Below are positions 51,075-63,930 of a stretch of 64,000 nucleotides of DNA, one piece after another (the first letter of the stretch is position 1; the number at the start of each line of letters is the position of its first letter). Source of the stretch: Cacajao melanocephalus. Its lineage: Eukaryota; Chordata; Mammalia; Primates; Pitheciidae. The position numbers were made by a program, and so were the translations under genes. The DNA is taken from positions 20,909-84,908 of the forward strand of contig CAUYLG010026874.1 in NCBI GenBank assembly GCA_963573385.1, written 5' to 3'. Under the pieces are notes generated by a model. It did not search any database. It had not been told where the DNA came from and was given only the letters and a program-made list of their open reading frames with translations.

Positions 51075-51184
51075 CCTTTAAGAGAATGGAAATTTTGGTT
51101 GAATTAAGATTCACCTAAGAAGGATCTTCCAAATACAAATATAACAGTTTCAAAATTCTGCTATAGAAATTTAGACTTTAGGGA
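51075..51184. other. Unique DNA
   Basis: Short non-repetitive stretch before a MIR piece. Confidence 0.35.
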
Positions 51185-51325
51185 ACGTTTCTTTGCATGC
51201 CTCAAACTTTACAAGTAAAGACACTAGACTCTTAAGAGGCTAAGTGATGTGACCAAGGTCACACAGCTCCTTTCACTGGAGTCTGCTTCTTCCAACTCTA
51301 GTCTCTTGTTCTTTCCACTGTATTA
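51185..51325 (-). mobile_element. MIR: MIR SINE fragment
   Basis: 'gatgtgaccaaggtcacaca' and 'gttctttccactgtattatt' belong to reverse-complement MIR. Confidence 0.6.
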
Positions 51326-51589
51326 TTCAATCTTCCATGTATAGTTAAGCATTTCTTCATCTACCTCAGGTAGGGCATTGCAGTCATACTTCCAAAATGG
51401 ATCAGATAATTTAATAGTCTCCAGTTTTTATAACTGCACATCATTCTATTGCTCTAGCATATTAAACCAAAAGAGTGTCCCTGATTCCAGAAATTTAACT
51501 TCAAAGTTACACAAGGTGCATTGACCTAAGCATATAAACTGAAATTTTATCCTAATGCTGCCTATGACTCACCAGGACGTGTTGGGCTA

Positions 51590-51665
51590 GGCACAAAATT
51601 GTCTCAGTTTCTTCATCTGTTCAGTGGGGAGAGTAATGCTGACCTGTCACTTATTCATTTAAAGA
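51590..51665 (+). mobile_element. MIR: Short MIR fragment
   Basis: 'ctcagtttcttcatctgttc' followed by 'agtggggagagtaatgctga' is the MIR core. Confidence 0.5.
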
Positions 51666-52749
51666 AACTGCCTGCCTAGAAACTATTGAATAATTATAGT
51701 GAAAAAGTGTATGAAGATACTAATTATAGACTGAAGCCATATAACGAAGGCATCAAAATACATAACTCAGAAGTTTTTGAATAATCATGACAGTATTTTA
51801 GTTTGCCAAACAGACAGGTGACTGCTACCACTCAAGCATATTTCCACAAAAAAACCTTATTATCATATTGTTTCAACATATCAGAGGTGTTGATTAAGCC
51901 TGCAGAATTTGAGAGACAAAATTAAAATGGAAATTTGCCTCAAACCTGCTGAGACTGGATGTGTAGCATGTTCCTGAGGTTTTATCTGCCAAATAAATCT
52001 TCCCATCAGCAGAAGAAAACTAGGAACTATTTTTTGATGACCAAAGAGTCTGTATGTGGCCAATAGTCCCACTCACAGTGTCAATTTTGTGAAGTCACCA
52101 TAAGAAAAGAATTCCAGACAAAAGACAGACAATAGCAATGAGTCTGATGAAAAAATTGAACCAAACTTCTGCTTTGTTTCTCACTGACAATATTCTGTAT
52201 CACATTTTCTAATACCAAGCTAACAGTGGAATTCATGTGGATGGGATAAAAAATAATTTCTTTTTTTTTTTTTACTTTAGAAAATACCCATAAGATGGTT
52301 TTAAAGTCCTAATAATGTCCTGCTGCTAATCAGCACAGGCTCTCTAGACTACAGCAGCATAAGTAATCACTTTGATAATTACATAAAGAATCGTGTGGTT
52401 GGCAAAATAAGAAAGAAAAAGAGATGGTGGCTTCTTTAATCAGTCTTCAATAGGACAGCTAGAAGGATGTGATAACAAAGCCTTACCAAATTATTTGTAA
52501 CAAGGGAAAAAAGTTTTTACAACAGATCTACTTTCAAAACAGTGATGTCACTAGGCATTCTGTTTAATGCCACATAGAAAATTAGGAATAAAACCATAAA
52601 TTACTCACAGGTGATAAAAATATTTTAAAAGTAATAACAATAATGTTGGAATAATTATAAATGTACCTACAATTGAGAGCTCATGAAACTCTTTCCACTT
52701 CCGGCTGTGCATAATCACAGAATACGGGGCATTAAACTTATCTGGTACT
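51666..52749. other. Unique AT-rich DNA
   Basis: Minus-strand frame 51881-52072 has a donor-like 'gtgagtggga' upstream of it but no exon logic. A T run is at about 52260-52274. Nothing else. Confidence 0.4.
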
Positions 52750-53118
52750 GTGGTAGAGGCAGGTAGGGCTTGCTAACTATCCATGTGCTCTCCTACATTC
52801 CCCAGCTTCCTTTGCACTTAAGATTGAGGTCATGTGACTAGTTCTGGCCAATGGACTCTTACACAAGGTAACCTATGTCACTTCCTGGCTGAGGCAGTTA
52901 AGAGCCAGTGTGCTTCATTCATCACTCTCTTTCCTTTCCTTCCCCTGCCTCAGCAACACTGAAAGCCACATGTTCCAGATGGTGTTTTGCCACAGACAGG
53001 GAAGCCGCTGAGTCACACTGAACTTTACATAAGTGAGAAGAAACCTTTGCTGTGTTAAGCCAGCAAGATACCAGGGGTTGATGTTGCAGCACTAGGGTTA
53101 GTTACCTTGACAAACAAA
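52750..53118 (+). mobile_element. MLT1-type LTR (ERVL-MaLR), worn
   Basis: 'aggtcatgtgactagttctg', 'gccaatggactcttacacaa', 'ctgaaagccacatgttccag' and 'gctgtgttaagccagcaaga' follow the order of MLT1 solitary LTRs. These are remnants of ancient non-autonomous endogenous retrovirus-like elements and carry no coding sequence here. Confidence 0.65.
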
Positions 53119-53272
53119 AAGGCTCTATGTTTGCTGTGTTTGCTGTGGCCTGGAATTCAAATTTAAGCTACTGACACTAGGCTTCTAAAAATACCAATAG
53201 ATGAAAACTAATGTTCCTTTTTTTTTCTCTATTTAAATTTTCTCACTTTCCCTGGTCCTTCACAGTCTAAAG

Positions 53273-53466
53273 CAGTGGTTCTCAACTTGTAGTTCCCAAG
53301 GCCAACAGCATCAGCATTATCTGACGACTTGTTAGAAACACAAATTCCCAGGCCCTGCCCAAGGCCTGCTGAATCAGAAACTCTGGCAGTGGGTCCCAGC
53401 AATCTGCATTTTAACACATCCTCCTGTAATTCTGGTGGAAATAGTCTAAGGCAACCTTTTCTTGAG
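53273..53466 (+). mobile_element. MER5A: MER5A-type hAT-Charlie MITE
   Basis: Starts 'cagtggttctcaacttgtag', then 'acttgttagaaacacaaatt', 'cctgctgaatcagaaactct', 'cagcaatctgcattttaaca'. It is nearly full length (about 190 bp) and begins with the element's terminal sequence. The minus-strand frame 53229-53471 lies in it. Confidence 0.82.
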
Positions 53467-53619
53467 CCCACGTGAATGTGATTCTCATGCAGCTAATTTC
53501 TCCCTTTATATCACATGCAGTCAGCAGACAACTTATGTTCAAATTCCTCGTCTTTTCATGCCCCTTACTTTTTTTTCAAACATCAGCTTTTACATGGTTT
53601 AACTGCACATAGCCTTGCT

Positions 53620-54092
53620 ATATAGTAGATTAGAGATAACTGCAAATTCTTTGTCACTGCCCCCACTGAAAGGTGGAGTCTGTTTCTCCATCCCCTTGAA
53701 TATAAGTTGGGCCTATAGTTACTGCTTTGGTTACTGAGATGTGGCGGAAGTGAAGCTGTGCCAGTAAGCCTATCCTTTAAGAGGACTGGCAGCTTCCACA
53801 TCCTGCCTCTTGAAATTCAGCTACCACGCTATGAGGTGGCCAAAGCAGCCTCAAGGAGAATTAAGATCCGCACCTGACAGCCCCAACTGAGCTACCAGCT
53901 ATCAGCCAGCATCAACTATCCACCATGTAAGTATGCCATCTTAGATGCCCTGAGCCAGTTGAGCTCTGAGATTGCTGCAGCCCCAGATGACTTCATGTGG
54001 AGCAGAAGAACCCCCCAGTTGAATCCAGTCAGCCCAGAGATTTAGGAGATATAATAAAGTGGCTATTGTTTTAAACCACCAAGTTTGAGGGA
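53620..54092 (+). mobile_element. MLT1-type LTR (MLT1B/C-like)
   Basis: 'gatgtggcggaagtgaagct', 'aagaggactggcagcttcca', 'atcagccagcatcaactatc' and 'ggctattgttttaaaccacc' match the MLT1 LTR in order, including the polyadenylation region 'gatataataaagtggctatt'. It is a solitary LTR with no internal retroviral sequence on either side. Confidence 0.8.
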
Positions 54093-57000
54093 AAGAGGAA
54101 AGATATGAAGCAATAGAGAAACAAAATATTCACTTTTATTGTTTTTGAAAAGTACTATTAAAGTGAAATTTTAATAGGTTCTACTTACCAAACATTTCTC
54201 TCTGGCCTAAACAAACTAACTTCTATGGCTCCTTGCAATGACATTTTTCTAATATTTCCCTCTCCTTTTGCTTACATTAAAAAAATGTAAGTTGTTTCTC
54301 CATCCTTGACTCTGGAAGCTTGGAATAATTTTACAACCTAACTATCCGATGGGTGTCAAAATAACTGTCAAGGGGCAATAAAAAGAAATGGAAGCAAGAA
54401 GTTCATAATCTCATCAGAGAATTACAATAGAGTTAGGGAGGAGTCAGACTTTTCAACCTAAATAAAAATTCTCCTTTCCATATTAACCCCAAATGTAGTA
54501 ACCAAACAAGATCAAGAACATGATTACCAGAAAGCATACAGCTGCAAAAGCATTATCCTAGTTGTGAATTTCTTTGGGAAAATGGATACTTGCAAAATGA
54601 AAGATAAACTAATATTAAGCAATCATAACTATTAACTGATGGCTAAAGACAGCTTAGGTAGGTTGATGTTCAAAAATATGTAACAGAACTTAGGAATCAA
54701 TTATTTAAAGCCAAGAGTCAAAAGCTAAGCATTCAAAGTATAAGTACATGCCCAGAGGCTACAACTAGCAAAAGACCAACTTGCAAAGACCTCTAACCCA
54801 GAAAAATTATATGGGCAGTAAAAAATTTCAGAGGGTGAGGAGCATACTCTTATCTATCTCCAGAATCTAGCAAAGTGTTTGGTATATAAAAAGTGTCCAT
54901 CTGGTATGTGCTTATCAATGAACAAATGAATAGGAGTCATAGCAAAGAAAGAAGCAAAAGAGGCCAAAGTAGAAGTAAAGAAGTGATAAAGAAGAATTTC
55001 AAATATAAATACCTCCAAGAACAGGCATCACTAAATGTTTTTAAAGGTACTTTCTCAACTAAAAGCAATTGGGATATAAACCTTGGTCATGTAAATAGCA
55101 GCAGCTAAACAGGCCCTGCAGCTTTGAGCTTCCCAAAGCAAGTCAGGTCTGAGAAGAGGAAAAACAAGGCTTTCAGCACCTTAAAAGGTGCTAAGGAAAG
55201 CCAGGTCTCATATTCCTTTTTGGCCCGTCTTTCAGTCTTTGAAATAACGGAGTCAGTAGTTATACTATAACAAGAGGGTCATCTGGTATTAAGAGAAAGT
55301 CAATTGTATACGTACATAGAGGCTTCTGTCTACCTGAAATTTTTTAATACATCAAAATTCTTAATGATAACTTTCAAATATTAACATTTTCACCAAAAGG
55401 GATGGATTTTCACTTAGGACAACAATCATTGGTGTTAGTCATAATTGATATGTTCTGGTCATCAAGACACCTAATTATGTTTGCTAATTCAATTTTACTG
55501 CTTCAATTTTTCATCATTTAACTTTACATAAGCATATTAAGTAATTGTTCATTTTCTTGCTATAATTTTCAGAGGCCATCCTACCAAGTATGTGTATAGA
55601 AACAAATAGCCCCCAAATGTCTCATTGCCAAGAAATTCTCATTATTTAGCAATACTTTCTGAAATAAAAATGAGTACAGACACTAATAAATAAAAATTAA
55701 ACAATAATATTTTAATAGGTCAAACTCAAAATCTTTGTTTTTCACATCATCCAAAATAAATTCTATAAATACATTAGGTTATATATATTTGCTGTGTTTT
55801 ACAATATTCAAAATCATAGTCAAATTTTGAACTTTTTTTTACTAGCCTGTCCAAATCCTCATTTGCAGATGGAAAAATCGGAGGTTTATAGAGTTTAAAT
55901 AACTTAGCCTCATTAAAGTAAATGTTTACCCAAGCACCATTGTTAATGGGTAGACTCATCCATTCAATAAACATGTATCTAGCAGGCAGCTGAGGACCAG
56001 GTACTCTACCAGCCTTGGTCCTGCCCTCAAGGCACTCAGTTTAGGAACTGGCCCACACGAAAATGATAATTCAATTCTGGGTCACAGCTTCTGTAAGAAA
56101 AGTTAAGTGGCATCACCAGCAAGAGAGCAAATTCAAGTGGGTCAGGGGATTAGATGGGGGAAGATGCTGGACAAGGCTTCACATAGAAGGATATTTAAGC
56201 TACAGATTAAAAATGCATACAGGTGGCACACTATCCCCACCTCAGTGAAGTTTCAGTTAACCCAGCAAGTCCATTTCACAAGTCAGATAAGAAGTAAAGA
56301 CTGTATGAGAGTTCCTGTTTATGTAAGAGAAATCATGCCTGTAATGGAGTCATGTGGGAAGGAAAATTGCATCATCATTACTACATTCTCTTATAAATAT
56401 TGTTTATATACACATCCAATTACTTATTATCATGCTCATTGAATTATCTTTTACAGCAATTTACTTTTAAGTTATTACAATATCATTATGTTGAAGGTGG
56501 GAGAAAGAAAACCATTCTTCCTTATTGAAACTCAGACATTGCAATGTAGACTCATTTTCCCAAGAGTCTGGTAAGTCAGCAGCACCAGAGTGTCAAACTC
56601 CAGGGTCTGTTCCTAATCTACTGAATCATACTGCCTCTTGGAAATGGGCCCCCTTTTGAATGTCTGACTGGATAAGATTAGGTAATAACACAGTAACTAG
56701 CAAACACCAAGAGCCAATTAGTACATGCCCCATGAAGGTGTTTCAGATGTGCTTTATTTTGAAAGAGGAATGGGAAGCTGCCAAGCCTCACACAAATCAT
56801 GTTTATTCCTGCATTTAAGCTGAAATATACAAAATTTTTAGAACATTTTAAAGTATTTTCCAAACCACACCTCCACTATACCTCTTCTCATGTGAGTTTA
56901 TTAAAGATACATTGTTGAAAGTTCACTTGGGGCTTCAGAAGAAGCCTTCAATGACAAGGAAAAACAGGAAGTGCCAATCTAGTATAATTTAACATTTATG

Positions 57001-58449
57001 GGTATCAAAGTCTGATAAGAGCTTCAAATTCCCACACTTTGCCCAGAGAAAAATACTATCTCTTTGCTTAATCTGCCTTTTATGCTGTCTCTGTAAAACA
57101 CAGAATAAAGTGATCTGGCAATTTAGTCAGTGTAAACAATAAAAAGTGCAATTGGAGTGTCTACATTGACCAAATCAATGAGAGTATTGCTAAATCATTT
57201 TCTTTTGTTCTTTCTGGGCATTCTGCTAAGCATGGGCATTTATGGAATGAACTTGTAACAAACCTTTAATTCCTCAAATGATCAACATTAATGTGTACAC
57301 TCAAAAAGAAAAACTTGTGAGCTGGCCTGATACCAATGTCAAATACTCTTCTACACACCCTCCTAACATTAGCGCATGCTGCCCCTCCACTCTGTCACTA
57401 TGTGGCTGACATCACTCTGTCACTATGTGCCTATGGGTCATAGGGTTGTAAGTAAGAGAACAGAGGTCATCCAACACAAACCACCATCTCCATAAACAAC
57501 TCAAATTTATCTTCACAAACTGTAGAACTACTCAGAAGAGGACAGAACAAAATCAACAATAGCAGCTTTGAACAGGATTTTCAATAGCAAGGCTATACAT
57601 AGCAATAGAGATACAGACTTTATTAAGATCAAACCTGTTTAAGAACATTGGTTAGGAAAACCGGAACGTGATGTGACTGTCTGCCTTTGCTCCTTCAGGT
57701 ATCAGTTATACCCCACTTTACTCATCTGGGAATGAGTAAAGAGGAGTACAATTCCCTATTCTACATTTAACAAATTGTATTTTTCTGGGGGAAAGGATCA
57801 ACTTTTAGCTGGTGGCCACATGAAATGCCACTAGTGTGAGGTGTCTATGTTGCTTATCACTTGAGTAGAAAGTGAATCTAACTGGAGAAAGCAAACCATT
57901 TCTATGCAGCAATGGGAGTGTAGTGTTGCTAGCTCACTAACCTGCTCAAGAGAAGCCAGAAATTCAGATGTTTGTTGTAAAGTCTCCTGATTTATTTCAA
58001 CATCAAAAATCCAAACAAAACAGGTCAATATACTTAATTTTGCCCATTGGCCACCAGTTTAAGATGTCTTACATACATAGGAATTATTATTCACTGAATC
58101 ATTAATGCAGTGAATCATTAATGTATAATGAATATACATGTATCTGACAAGTTCCTACATATTTATGATTATCCCTATATTAGTTTAATTCTATACATAA
58201 TTTTCTTGAGTTAACTGGCTATAATGCCACTACATGTTAACTAAAGAATAAGGTAATATTTCTAACATCAAAAAGACACAGTGTAATGATAAATAAAAGT
58301 TAGGAGGTATGTGAGGAGTGTTACAATAGAGAAAAATATTCAGAATGAACAAGCATAAATTTATAGGGGTAATGATGCCAGATGAAACTGAAAAGACCAG
58401 ACCAGGCCTACGTGTCATGGTGATAAGGATACCAGCAGCTACCGCTACT
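54093..58449. other. Mostly unique DNA with small L2 pieces
   Basis: Two short L2 3' ends are visible: 54850-54930 (+, 'cagaatctagcaaagtgttt') and 55940-56040 (-, 'ggaccaggtactctaccagc'). Local duplications lie at about 57387-57430 ('cactctgtcactatgtg' twice) and 58092-58120 ('tgaatcattaatg' twice). Open frames such as 54893-55108, 56107-56442 (111 codons), 57831-58028 and 58230-58466 show no motif or splice context. Confidence 0.4.
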
Positions 58450-58680
58450 GAACACAGATAATGCATGAAGTGCTGTGCTTACACTGTAAATATGTTACCC
58501 TATGTAACTCTCGCACCAACCAGCTCAGAAAGAGACTATCATTATCTCCATTTTATAAGTAAGAAATCTGACGATTGGAGAGGTCAAGTAAACTGTCCAA
58601 CGTCACTGCTGTGTGTGGCAGAGTCAGAATCTGGGCTCACAGCATTTATCTGACTCCAAAACCTGTGCTTTTAGCCACCA
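58450..58680 (-). mobile_element. MIR: MIR SINE, nearly complete
   Basis: 'tatcattatctccattttat', 'gtggcagagtcagaatctgg' and 'aacctgtgcttttagccacc' follow reverse-complement MIR. Confidence 0.82.
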
Positions 58681-59594
58681 TGAGTTCACTAAAAGAACTG
58701 AGATTTCAGCCCATAAATAATGAAAACAAATGAAGAATCTTAGCCCTATATTATTCTATTCTGTTCTCACAAGATTCTGTAATTTAAATAATGAAAAGTA
58801 TTTTAATTTTTATATCTGAAGAAATCAAGAAAGGTTAAGCAATTTAAAGCAAGAGAAACAATGGGCTCCTAGCACCCAAATAGCTCAATCTCTAGTCCAG
58901 GACTCATGCTGGTTTTACATGGTTGGCAGATACTACTTTTCAAATACATGATGTGCTTTCAACAACCATACTTCTTCAAATTCAGAAGTTCCAAGAGCAT
59001 ATAACCAATTAAATCCTCTCCCTAGTAGGACCCTAGCTATTTCTAGCCAAGTTGTTCTTAATTTGTGATGTCAGTCTGAGAAATATAAAATGACTACTGA
59101 AGTCGGTAACAGCCATTATCAACTTCTTCACAGCCAACTGTGTGTGATGAACTACAAACTCCATTTGAATGTCAATATAAAATAATGGTACAATAAGACT
59201 TTTCTTTTGTGTACTAGTAACCCTTTTTATTCCTTACAATGGATGTAAAGCATTTAAGCAATCAGCTTCCTAGGTTCTAGCCACATTTTAATCACATCTG
59301 ATGAGTTTTCCCTCCCACCCTCTTAAAGGTGGTTTCACTGTAATAAAAATTTAATACCACTTGTATTGTTCAGGTCAAAATTAATAATTAGAGGGTGCAT
59401 TATCATTTATAACAGTGATATAACATGGTTGGACCAAGATTATGACAAAGTTATTTACTCACAGAAGAAAACAGTTGCATAAATGGAGCTATATTCTGGC
59501 TACTTTTGTTCCCCAGATAAACCACAAAACTGATTATGTCATCTTAATGCTTTCCAGAATGAAGAAAATACAGTAACTTTCTTCATAAAAAATA
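58681..59594. other. Unique DNA
   Basis: 58790-58910 may be another faint MIR. No gene recognised. Confidence 0.4.
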
Positions 59595-59800
59595 AAGATA
59601 ACAGCAACTACTTGCTGAGTACTTATATATATGTTATAAGGACCCTCTGAGAAAGGACCCTCCTCCAACTTTTTCAGAGGAGAAAATTAAAACTCAGAGA
59701 GGTTAAATAGTTTTTCCAAGATTAGAAACTAGTAACTGGAGATCTAGGAATTGAACCCAGAAAAACCTGACTCCTAAGTCCATGCAAAACTAAGCCTTAA
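59595..59800 (-). mobile_element. MIR: MIR SINE
   Basis: 'acttgctgagtacttatata', 'ctcagagaggttaaatagtt' and 'aggaattgaacccagaaaaa' give reverse-complement MIR with a small internal insertion near 59640. Confidence 0.75.
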
Positions 59801-60004
59801 AACACTAAGAAGTCTTAGGCAGGAGAGAGAAATAAAGGGAGAATGCAAGAAGGAGTGATAAAAGGAGCTTGAAGTTTATATGAGACTTTACATAGGAAGA
59901 TCTTGGGGAATGGAGATTATTAAAATAAATAAGCACAAAACATAGATATGGCAAGAAATAGAATAAAATATAAATTATAGAATGGGAATGACATTTGCAA
60001 AATA
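59801..60004. other. A-rich flank of L1M
   Basis: Purine-rich text with no recognisable gene. It may be diverged L1. Confidence 0.35.
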
Positions 60005-61850
60005 GATGACAGACAGCAAACCAGGAATAGACGGAAGCTTTCTGAAAATGATAAAGAACATCTACAGAAGACCCACAGCTCACTTCATACGTATAGGTGA
60101 AAATCTGGACAGTTTCTCCTTTAAATTGGCTGCAAGGTGAGGATGCCTCCTCTCACCACTCCTATTCAGCATTGTATCAGAAGTCCAGTTTATGCAATAA
60201 GACAAAAAGAGGAAATAAAAGAGAAATAAATTAGGAAATAAAACTATATTTACAAACGGCATGATTGTCTATGTAGAAAATCCCAAAGAAACAACAACAG
60301 CAAAATTCCTGGAACTGATAAGCAAATCTAATTTTTTTCTGTATAAAAGCAATGAACAATTGGAATCTGAAGCTTTAAAAAAAATGCCATTTAAAATAGC
60401 ACCCCAAAATTAAAATACAAAATGTATATATGAAAAATATGAAATTCTGATGACAGAAATAAACACTACCTAAATAAATGAAGAAATATTGGTTTATGAA
60501 TTAAAACACACATTGTTAAGACATCAATTCTTCCCAGCTTGGCTGTAGCTTTAATGCAATTCCAACCAAAATCCCAGGAAGCTATTTCATCTTTGTTGAA
60601 AAACTGATTCTAAAGTGTATATGGAACAGCAAAAGACCCAGAACTGCCAACACAGTAACTAAAGAGGAACAATGTTAGAGGACTTAATATAAAGCTATAG
60701 ATATCAAGACAATGTATTATTGGAAAAATAATAGAGAATGCAACAGAACAGAGAGTACAGAAATAGACCCAGATAAACATGATCATTTTATCTTTGATGA
60801 AGAAGTAAAGGCAATTCAGTGAATAAAGGGATTGTCTTTTCAATAAATGGTGCTGGAACAATTAGATGTCCATATATTAAAAAAAAAAAAGAACCTAAAT
60901 TCAGACATTATACCTTTCATAAAAGCAATTCAACTGCATCACAAATTTAAATGTAATGTTCAAAATTAAAACACTTCCAGAAGAAAACATAGGCAAATAT
61001 CTGTGTTCTTGGGTTTAATGATGAACGCCATTTATAACACCAAAAGCACAACTATGAAAGGAGAAATTCATAAGTTGAACTTTATTAAAATTAAAAATGT
61101 GTGCCCTTAGAAAGATACTGTTAAGAAAATGAAAACACAAGCCACTACTGGGAGAAAAAAAAATTGCAAATATGTATTTGATAAAGGATTTAAATTCAAA
61201 ATATAGAAAGAACACTTAAAAATCAACAATAGGAAAACTGACCAACTAAAAAATGGATGAAAGATCTTAACAGAGACCTCACCAAAGATTATATACTGAT
61301 GGCAAATAAATATATGAAAAACTGCTCAACATAATTTGTCATTAGAAAATTGCAAATTAAAACAACAAGATACTACTATATATCTACTAGAATAGTTAAA
61401 ATCTAAAAACTCATTATGACTATTGCTAGCAAGGATGTAAAACAATATGAACTCTCATTTATTGCTGATGGGTACAACCAATTTGGAAGACATTTTGGCA
61501 GCTTTTTACTAAATTAAATATGGTCTTACCATATGATCTGATAATTGCACTCCTAGGTATCTACCTAATTGAAAACTTATGTCCATGTAAAAACCTGAGC
61601 ATGAATGTTTTCAGAAGTTGTATTTATAATCAGCAAAATCTGGAAGATGGTAAGAAATCCTTCAATAAATGAATAGATAAGCAAACTGCAATACATCCAT
61701 ATAATGAAATATTATTGAGCAATTAAAAAACATGAGCTATAAACCCATGAAAAGACATGTATTAATCTTATATACACAATGCTAAGTGAAAGATACCAGT
61801 CTGAGAAGACTACTTACTCTATGATTCCAATTATGTTACATTCTGTAAAA
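60005..61850 (+). pseudogene. Heavily decayed L1M ORF2
   Basis: RT-like 'ggatgcctcctctcaccact' (about 60139-60158) is recognisable. The catalytic box at 60249-60260 reads FTNG, with both Asp codons lost. There is no long open frame on the plus strand. It is the most degraded of the four RT regions in the window. Confidence 0.75.
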
Positions 61851-63605
61851 GACAAAACTAGTAAGAAGATAAAAAGATCAGTGGCTAGGGGGCTCATACA
61901 AGTGAAGCACCAGAGGTATTCCAGATCATTGAAACTAGGCTAGGTATTACCAAAATGGCAGATACATGATACTAAGAGTGGGTCCAAACCTTTACAGCAC
62001 AAAGGGTAAACCATAAGGTATGAAAATTTTAAAAATATAATTTAGGAGGTCAAGGGATACCAGGATAGCCTGCTGAATGTGACAAAGCAGTCTAACTGTA
62101 TTCAAAATGTATGAAACAACTTCATAGCAAGGAGTGGGGACAAATGGTACTAACCCAAATAACTTTGGAAGTGAGTGGAATCTGAAAAACTAAAAGCAAA
62201 AAAACTGTCATAAATATTGAACTCTTTTTGGTAAACTTTTCTCCCCTGTGAGTATGGGTTAACAATTCTGAAATCACATATATAATGCAACCAATTAAAA
62301 AATGAATGCCAGCTGAAGAAAGCCATTTTTTCTCATTGTTGGAGTTGGCGATTACAGATGAGCAAGAGGAAGAGGCTAGAATTATCCAGGTAGTAGTAAA
62401 TTAGCATTGTGGACGTTAGTATAAACTCATGTTTAGCATAATATAGACAGATGATTACATATAGAAAAACGTATTTATATATGTATCTATAGATACATTT
62501 CCTTGTTCTGTCAGTTGAGGGGGCCTTGAGGCAATGATACTCCCATAGCAGCAAGCATATCTAGTGTCCAGATATTTGTTTGTTTGTTTTCTAACCAATA
62601 TCCAATAAGAGGAACCAGGGCTCCCTGGAGAAGTGGCTGATTCTAGAACTGGGACAGAAAATATGCAAGTTGAGCCTGGAGTATCTTGTAGTCCCAGTAA
62701 GCTAAGGAAGTGCAAAAAAAAAAAAAAGTGCAATGATGTCAGATGGGCACAGAAGACACGAGCCAGCTGAAAGAATTTCTTCTAGTTAATAAGTGGGGTA
62801 AAGGGGAAACACTTGAGCAACAAAATAAATAAAGTAATATCAAATTATAACCAAAAGTATCAAATTAACATCCAGTGGTCTACAGCACTTATTGAAAAAA
62901 ATAAGTGACTGAAGAAATACATACATTGGGAAGAAGAGACCAAACAGTCTCGCTGACAGAAGAATTACAAACAATTTACGTAGACATTGCACCCTTAAAA
63001 GAGGTTGAGCATAACTCTCCATTCTTTAAGTGTTTGGGCTACACAAAGTAACTTCCTTCCAGAGTACAGTGTGGAAAAGGGTTAGGGGGGAAGAGTTACT
63101 TACAATGAAGAAACATAACAAACACTACCTCAGCCAAGCCATTAAGATCATCACCAACAATGTTGTCTGTTGATAGACTGTATCTTCAATTTGATACAAT
63201 TAAAATAGCACTTTCGATAACCCCAGTCCAATATGTGAAACAATGAGACAAATCTCAATTTAGGGATATTCTACAAAATACCTGATAAGTCTTCAAAACC
63301 ACCAAGGCCATCAAAAACAAAGAAAGTCTAAGAAATTGTCACAGCATGAAGGAGCCTAAAGACACAGAAGATGTAACATGGTCTCCTGGATGGTATTTGG
63401 GAACAGAAAAAGGACATTAGGAAAAAAAAAAAAACTAAGTATATTATCTGAATAAAATATAGACTTTAGTTAACAATAATGTACCATATTGGTTCATTAA
63501 CGATGACAAGTATACTGGATAATAATGAGATGTTAAAAATAGGGGAAACTGTATGGAGGGTATTGTTCTATAAATTTAAAATTGTGTTAAAATTACACAT
63601 TTATT
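60005..63605 (+). mobile_element. L1: L1M LINE-1, 3.6 kb, with long 3' UTR
   Basis: ORF2-like sequence starts near 'aaaatgataaagaacatcta' and runs to about 61850. The long 3' UTR follows: 'aactttggaagtgagtggaa', 'cataaatattgaactctttt', 'ttccttgttctgtcagttga', 'gaaccagggctccctggaga', 'acaaacactacctcagccaa' and 'ataggggaaactgtatggag'. Such extended 3' UTRs mark old L1M groups. An A run at about 62706-62719 interrupts it. Frames on the minus strand here are by-products. Confidence 0.82.
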
Positions 63606-63621
63606 TTTAAAATTACATATA

Positions 63622-63930
63622 GAGAGAGAGATCCAAGATGGCCGATTAACAACAGCTCAGGTTTGTAGCTCCCAGTGAAAGCGCAGAGAGCGAGTGGACG
63701 CCGCACTTTCAGACGAATTTTCGTTGCCCACAGACTAGGAGATTCCCGGCGGAGGAGCCACACGGGTCACCAGCACGACTTTTTTGGCCGGCGCGGCTAT
63801 TTTGCCGGCGCCCCAGCATGGCGCTTCTCGGCGCGGAGTATACGGGACGACACCAGCTCGGCTGGTCCCATCCCCACAAGGAGAACAGCAATTGGAAGCG
63901 CTGAGGACTGAGAGTTTCACAGTAAGCACA
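63622..63930 (+). promoter_or_regulatory. L1 internal promoter (5' UTR) with YY1-like site
   Basis: In primate L1 the 5' UTR is an internal RNA polymerase II promoter, whose start point is set by YY1 at the first ~20 bases. Here the motif caagatggc (63634-63642) is intact and the CpG-dense segment follows directly. Activity is inferred from family knowledge. Confidence 0.6.
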
